A stretch of 64,000 nucleotides of DNA from Branchiostoma lanceolatum (Eukaryota; Chordata; Leptocardii; Amphioxiformes; Branchiostomatidae), in contig NC_089731.1 in the NCBI RefSeq assembly GCF_035083965.1, forward strand, positions 8,283,501-8,347,500, in the 5' to 3' direction. Made by a program: the position numbers and the translations under genes. Positions 60,531 through 64,000 of this stretch are shown piece by piece. The stretch's first letter is position 1. Each line of letters opens with the position of its first letter. Below the pieces are notes generated by a model. The model made no database searches. It was given only the letters and a program-made list of their open reading frames with translations, and was not told the origin of the DNA.

Positions 60531-61416
60531 ACAATCACACAACGCTTTCAGAATTTTATCAAAGCAACACCAAAATATGAAAGGTGACAGAAAATTCGTC
60601 GTTGGGGTGGGTACAAATGTTCCGTCAGCGCTTCTATATTTCTAATCCGTGTTTTTCTCCCATGGACAAGTTAAGACATGCGGCTCAGTTCCATGTAAGG
60701 AGCCACACCCATAGAAACTTTTCTTTACTTCCTCAATTAGTCTTAATCACTTTGTGAACCTCATCTTGGAGTCAGGGCTAACTGTTCCCCCCTGTGTTTT
60801 TGTCACATGACTCTGTCTTTTATTTGGCTTCTACGTGGCTGAATGGAAGTTTCAAGGTAAATCCGGCTTGACGTACACAGAAAACCGAATGTTTACCTAG
60901 GAGGAAAAAAGCCGCGTTTCCTCAGTCTGGAGCTGTTTTCATAACTTATGAGCTAAAAGCTGTTAATCTAGCGGATCCAGAGGAGCTTAAACTTGAGACG
61001 CTTAAGTATGCACAATATCAGCAAAGGAATAAACCATCGAAAGGTTTGTTTCCCGTATGACGAAATGTGAATTTAACCAAATGTCGTTTACTTTTCTATA
61101 TCAATCTCCCTGTTGTCTAAAGAAAAAATAAGTGCTTTTCCATAATGACGTCATGAGTTCAATCCGTACAGAGACACTGACGTTTCACTATCTTTCTTTT
61201 CATGAGGTATCTGGTCAAAACAACTGAAGGTTCACAGGCACAGCCTAATCTAGCAACGTCAGAAAACTTGACAGCTTATTACCTACGTATCACATATTCC
61301 TTTGATAGATTGCAATATTATTGTGATAGATATCAATTCTGACGACCATAAAGTATTCATCATGGAGATATTAACTTATAAATACGGACTCGCAACTCAA
61401 GATTTTGGAGGTCGAG
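60531..61416. other. intergenic, no gene seen
   Basis: Nothing recognisable apart from AT-rich single-copy-looking sequence. Confidence 0.4.
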
Positions 61417-61419
61417 TTA

Positions 61420-61620
61420 TGCTAGAGTCACATTTCCATACCGGGGCCCGGCCGGGATGTTTGCGGGAACGTAAAATAAAAATTCATATCAAGAAATATA
61501 CACAGATCATGCTTATGAATAACCAGTTTTACGTCTAAGTTTTTTGTTGTCTTCTATGTCGTACATTTCGTTCCGGCAAACAGCCCGGCCGGGCCCCGGC
61601 TTGGAAATGTGACCCTAGCA
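61420..61620. mobile_element. PIF/Harbinger-like MITE with TTA target-site duplication
   Basis: The left end TGCTAGAGTCACATTTCC, then ccggggcccggccggg, is mirrored by the right end (complement of ggaaatgtgaccctagca) over about 50 bp with few mismatches. TTA flanks both sides (61417-61419 and 61621-61623). It belongs to the same family as 32607-32835. Confidence 0.88.
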
Positions 61621-61921
61621 TTAATGAGGAGATGTCCGCACAGCCACTTCTGTGCATACTGCCTGTCCTTGAAAGTACCACCGTGACTAATCAAAGAAAC
61701 CAAGATCAGAACTTCCTCAATTAGTGGTATGATCTCCCACGAAGTGCGACTTTAGCTGCAACACCTGCGCTGCCAAGTTGGTTTGGCTCACATGCCAAAC
61801 GACACGTACTCAGGAAATTTGGGTGGGACGAACACGCCTTGTTTACGCTGCCATGTCAAAGCCGATTACGTAATGGTGTCTGAAGGCAGGGGAGAGACAG
61901 GTCTTGACTTGTTGCATTGTA

Positions 61922-62117
61922 CTCTCCAAGCAGAGAAGTGGATACGGCTGTTTTTTGACGTATTTTTAAGCGTTTTGTCGGGCTTTCTACTTTGTCATGT
62001 TTTTTTTTAAATCTCACCAATCGATTAGAAAAACATGACAAAGTAGAAAGCCCGACAAAAACGCCCAAAACTCGTCAAAAATCAGCATCAGCAGGACCCC
62101 TTCCTCTGCTTGGAGAT
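61922..62117. mobile_element. MITE with CTCCAAGCAGAG ends and internal palindrome
   Basis: Terminal repeats are ctctccaagcagagaag at 61922 and the complement of cttcctctgcttggagat at 62100-62117. Inside, gcgttttgtcgggctttcta, then ctttgtcatg (about 61970-62000) pairs with its complement at 62031-62065. It is flanked by TA. Related elements or ends are at 84, 11995, 12384 and 16460. Confidence 0.8.
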
Positions 62118-63340
62118 TAACGAATATCCCTTTTCGATGTTGAGGATGCAGACTGACACAGAAAAGGGCAGATAGGAAAATGTAACGATTTAGCCTCCCC
62201 CAACATCTGGTTGGAGATCAACTCGAGGCATCAACAAGTGGTGTTGCATCACAAACACGTAGCGTTACGACCACAAAAGGTATTGAGGAAACAATGACAA
62301 GATGTTGACGCCTTGTTTATGCTACGGAACTGATGCAGTGATTAGATCATAGTTTCTACGGGCAGGGCAGGGGCGTGTTTTGACATGTTACCGCTCACCT
62401 GGGGGGATCGTTGTTGATGCATAACGCCTCTATGGTGGTAAGGAGAAGTAAGAAAGTTAGCTTAAGTTTGTAGTTGTACCCTGAAAATGCATTCAAGAGT
62501 ATTTTGCTCTTTTGGAAACTACTAGTAAACGACTCGAAAGGGCAAATCTAAGCCTGGCTGGAGTTTATCATAATGATATTTTGAATGGACGCCGCTGATT
62601 AATAAACATTTAGAAATTCAACAAAAGCACTCGATTTGTCGAATTTTTGCGACCATATAGCTAAGGCTGAACAATGGTAAAAGTTAAAGTCAGGAAAAGT
62701 CTTCAGTCAATCTCCAAGTGCAGATATGGTTCTAGATGAGTGAAGGAAAGGTTTCGCCCACTACTTTGTATGCCTTTCAAATGGCTTTTTTTTCAGACTT
62801 AAGACGACTCAAGGCTCTGTCTTGACATGCTCAGAACCGTTAATCTAGCCTCTATGCACTCAAGATTAGTATATATTATCTCCCAAACACAACATTCTCT
62901 TGAGAAAAAAGGCAACCGCGCCATCGGTATGTGGTTGTCTATAGCCTATATGGCTAGTACAAAACCAGCCAAAACCACGTATCTGCTTGGGGAGTGTGCA
63001 AGTATCTCTGAGCCAGACTCCAGACCGCCAAGAAGCGAGTATTTCCCACATTTGATATCTTTGTACCTTGTTTAATGTGTGGTGTGGAGTGATTTTACAT
63101 GGTTGTAGAATAAGGGTCTTGATTTTCAAGGGCCCAGACGCTCTCTTTTCACAGGTCATTGAACCGTTTTTCTCGACATGCGCACAAGAGCTTCATAACC
63201 TGCATGCGCATGAGGAAATGTTATTTGATATTTTCGTTTACACCTTACCTTTTCTTGGAAAAGGACTTACCTGCGTCATATGTTGATCAGATGTGAAGGT
63301 ATCTTTTGTTTGGAAGCATTCTTTTGAGTCGGCCAGGTGT
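62118..63340. other. intergenic, no gene seen
   Basis: A further diverged tctggttggagat end occurs at 62205. No coding exon was recognised. The last few hundred bases should contain upstream control sequence of the next gene. Confidence 0.4.
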
Positions 63341-63351
63341 GCCGTCCACCC

Positions 63352-63440
63352 TATAAAAACCCACCGTTCCTCGCACTTCTTCAGACCACTTCTACGGACA
63401 TCCAGAAATCAACTTCTGAAGACTCTAGATCTGCAAACTT
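63352..63440 (+). promoter_or_regulatory. TATA promoter and non-coding exon 1 of a gene at the right edge
   Basis: CTATAAAAAC gives a TATA box at 63352-63358. A start near 63382 would give a leader of about 60 nt ending at donor CAAACTT|GTAAGT (63441). Confidence 0.6.
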
Positions 63441-63740
63441 GTAAGTTGGTCTGCTGTTACGGCTGTTTCTTCATGCGGTTTCTTTCTTTTTAATTTCTTT
63501 TTTTCTACCTATGCATATTACTCCCGAATCGATGTTTCATTTTCTATTCCTTTTGACTTTTAGGCATCCTCAGAATTGTATTTCTGCAACTTTCTTTGCA
63601 AACTTTGCAGAGCGCTTTTTGCGCGTAAATATGTGATATGATTGGTTTCTCTATCTTGTAGATCGGTGTCAACTAGAATCTCCTCGACGATTGAACTAAA
63701 ATAACAATTTTGTAAATCATACGCTTAATTTTACCGACAG

Positions 63741-63783
63741 GTTCATCTCCCGGACGACTTTTCACCGAGCTGAAGTTAACATG
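63741..63783 (+). CDS. start of an unidentified gene: exon 2 ending in the ATG codon
   Basis: The acceptor ttttaccgacag is followed by 40 nt of leader and then ATG at 63781-63783, directly followed by the donor GTAAGAAG. The first coding exon therefore holds just the start codon, and the protein continues beyond the window. Genes such as calmodulin have an intron straight after the ATG, but no coding sequence is available to name this one. Confidence 0.5.
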
Positions 63784-64000
63784 GTAAGAAGTTGCACTAC
63801 TTTCATTTTCAGCGCATTTGCATGCATTTTAGTGTATTTTGCTTTGCCACCCTTCTTTTTCTCTCGCACGCGAAACATGAAAAGAGCGGAAAACAAGAGA
63901 TTCATTCTTTGGAGATGTTTGAACGCAAAGACCATTTGATAGCTGCAGTTTAGTCCAAATGCTCTAAGGCAATGCAAACGATTCCCGACGGGAGGGTAGC

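Overview
The window is animal nuclear DNA: intron-rich genes with GT-AG junctions, short exons that read on in phase, and many small repeats and inverted-repeat elements. Protein similarity to vertebrates together with the compact, MITE- and SINE-rich sequence suggests a lancelet (Branchiostoma). That is an inference from reading, not from a search. No virus, phage, operon or CRISPR structure was seen.

Left part (1-17 kb). A small two-coding-exon gene for a secreted 78-residue peptide lies on the minus strand (1494-1861), with a TATA box and non-coding first exon near 2.9 kb. A four-exon LITAF-domain gene follows on the plus strand (5201-6975). Next is a ten-exon membrane dipeptidase gene on the plus strand (7995-16327), which has two related alternative first exons, 3 kb apart, each encoding its own N-terminal membrane anchor. 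The spaces between hold inverted-repeat elements and microsatellites.

Middle part (17-44 kb). The minus strand carries a complete PIK3R4/VPS15 gene: 35 coding exons from 43357 down to 17831, 1395 codons, all phases consistent. It encodes the kinase-HEAT-WD40 scaffold of the class III PI3-kinase (VPS34) complex. Its 6.4-kb intron 6 contains a separate gene on the opposite strand, encoding a mucin-like single-pass membrane protein with a tyrosine-rich tail.

Right part (43.7-64 kb). ABCF3 (23 exons, 709 codons) starts 335 bp from the PIK3R4 start codon in head-to-head orientation, so the two housekeeping genes share a divergent promoter with two YY1-like motifs. After ABCF3 there are about 7 kb of repeat-containing DNA without recognisable genes. 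Near the right edge a TATA box, a non-coding exon and an ATG directly followed by a splice donor mark the start of another gene that continues outside the window.

Exon boundaries were placed by eye from splice signals, reading frame and family conservation. The phase sums for all five multi-exon models close exactly, which gives good support. UTR ends, promoters and repeat boundaries are approximate.
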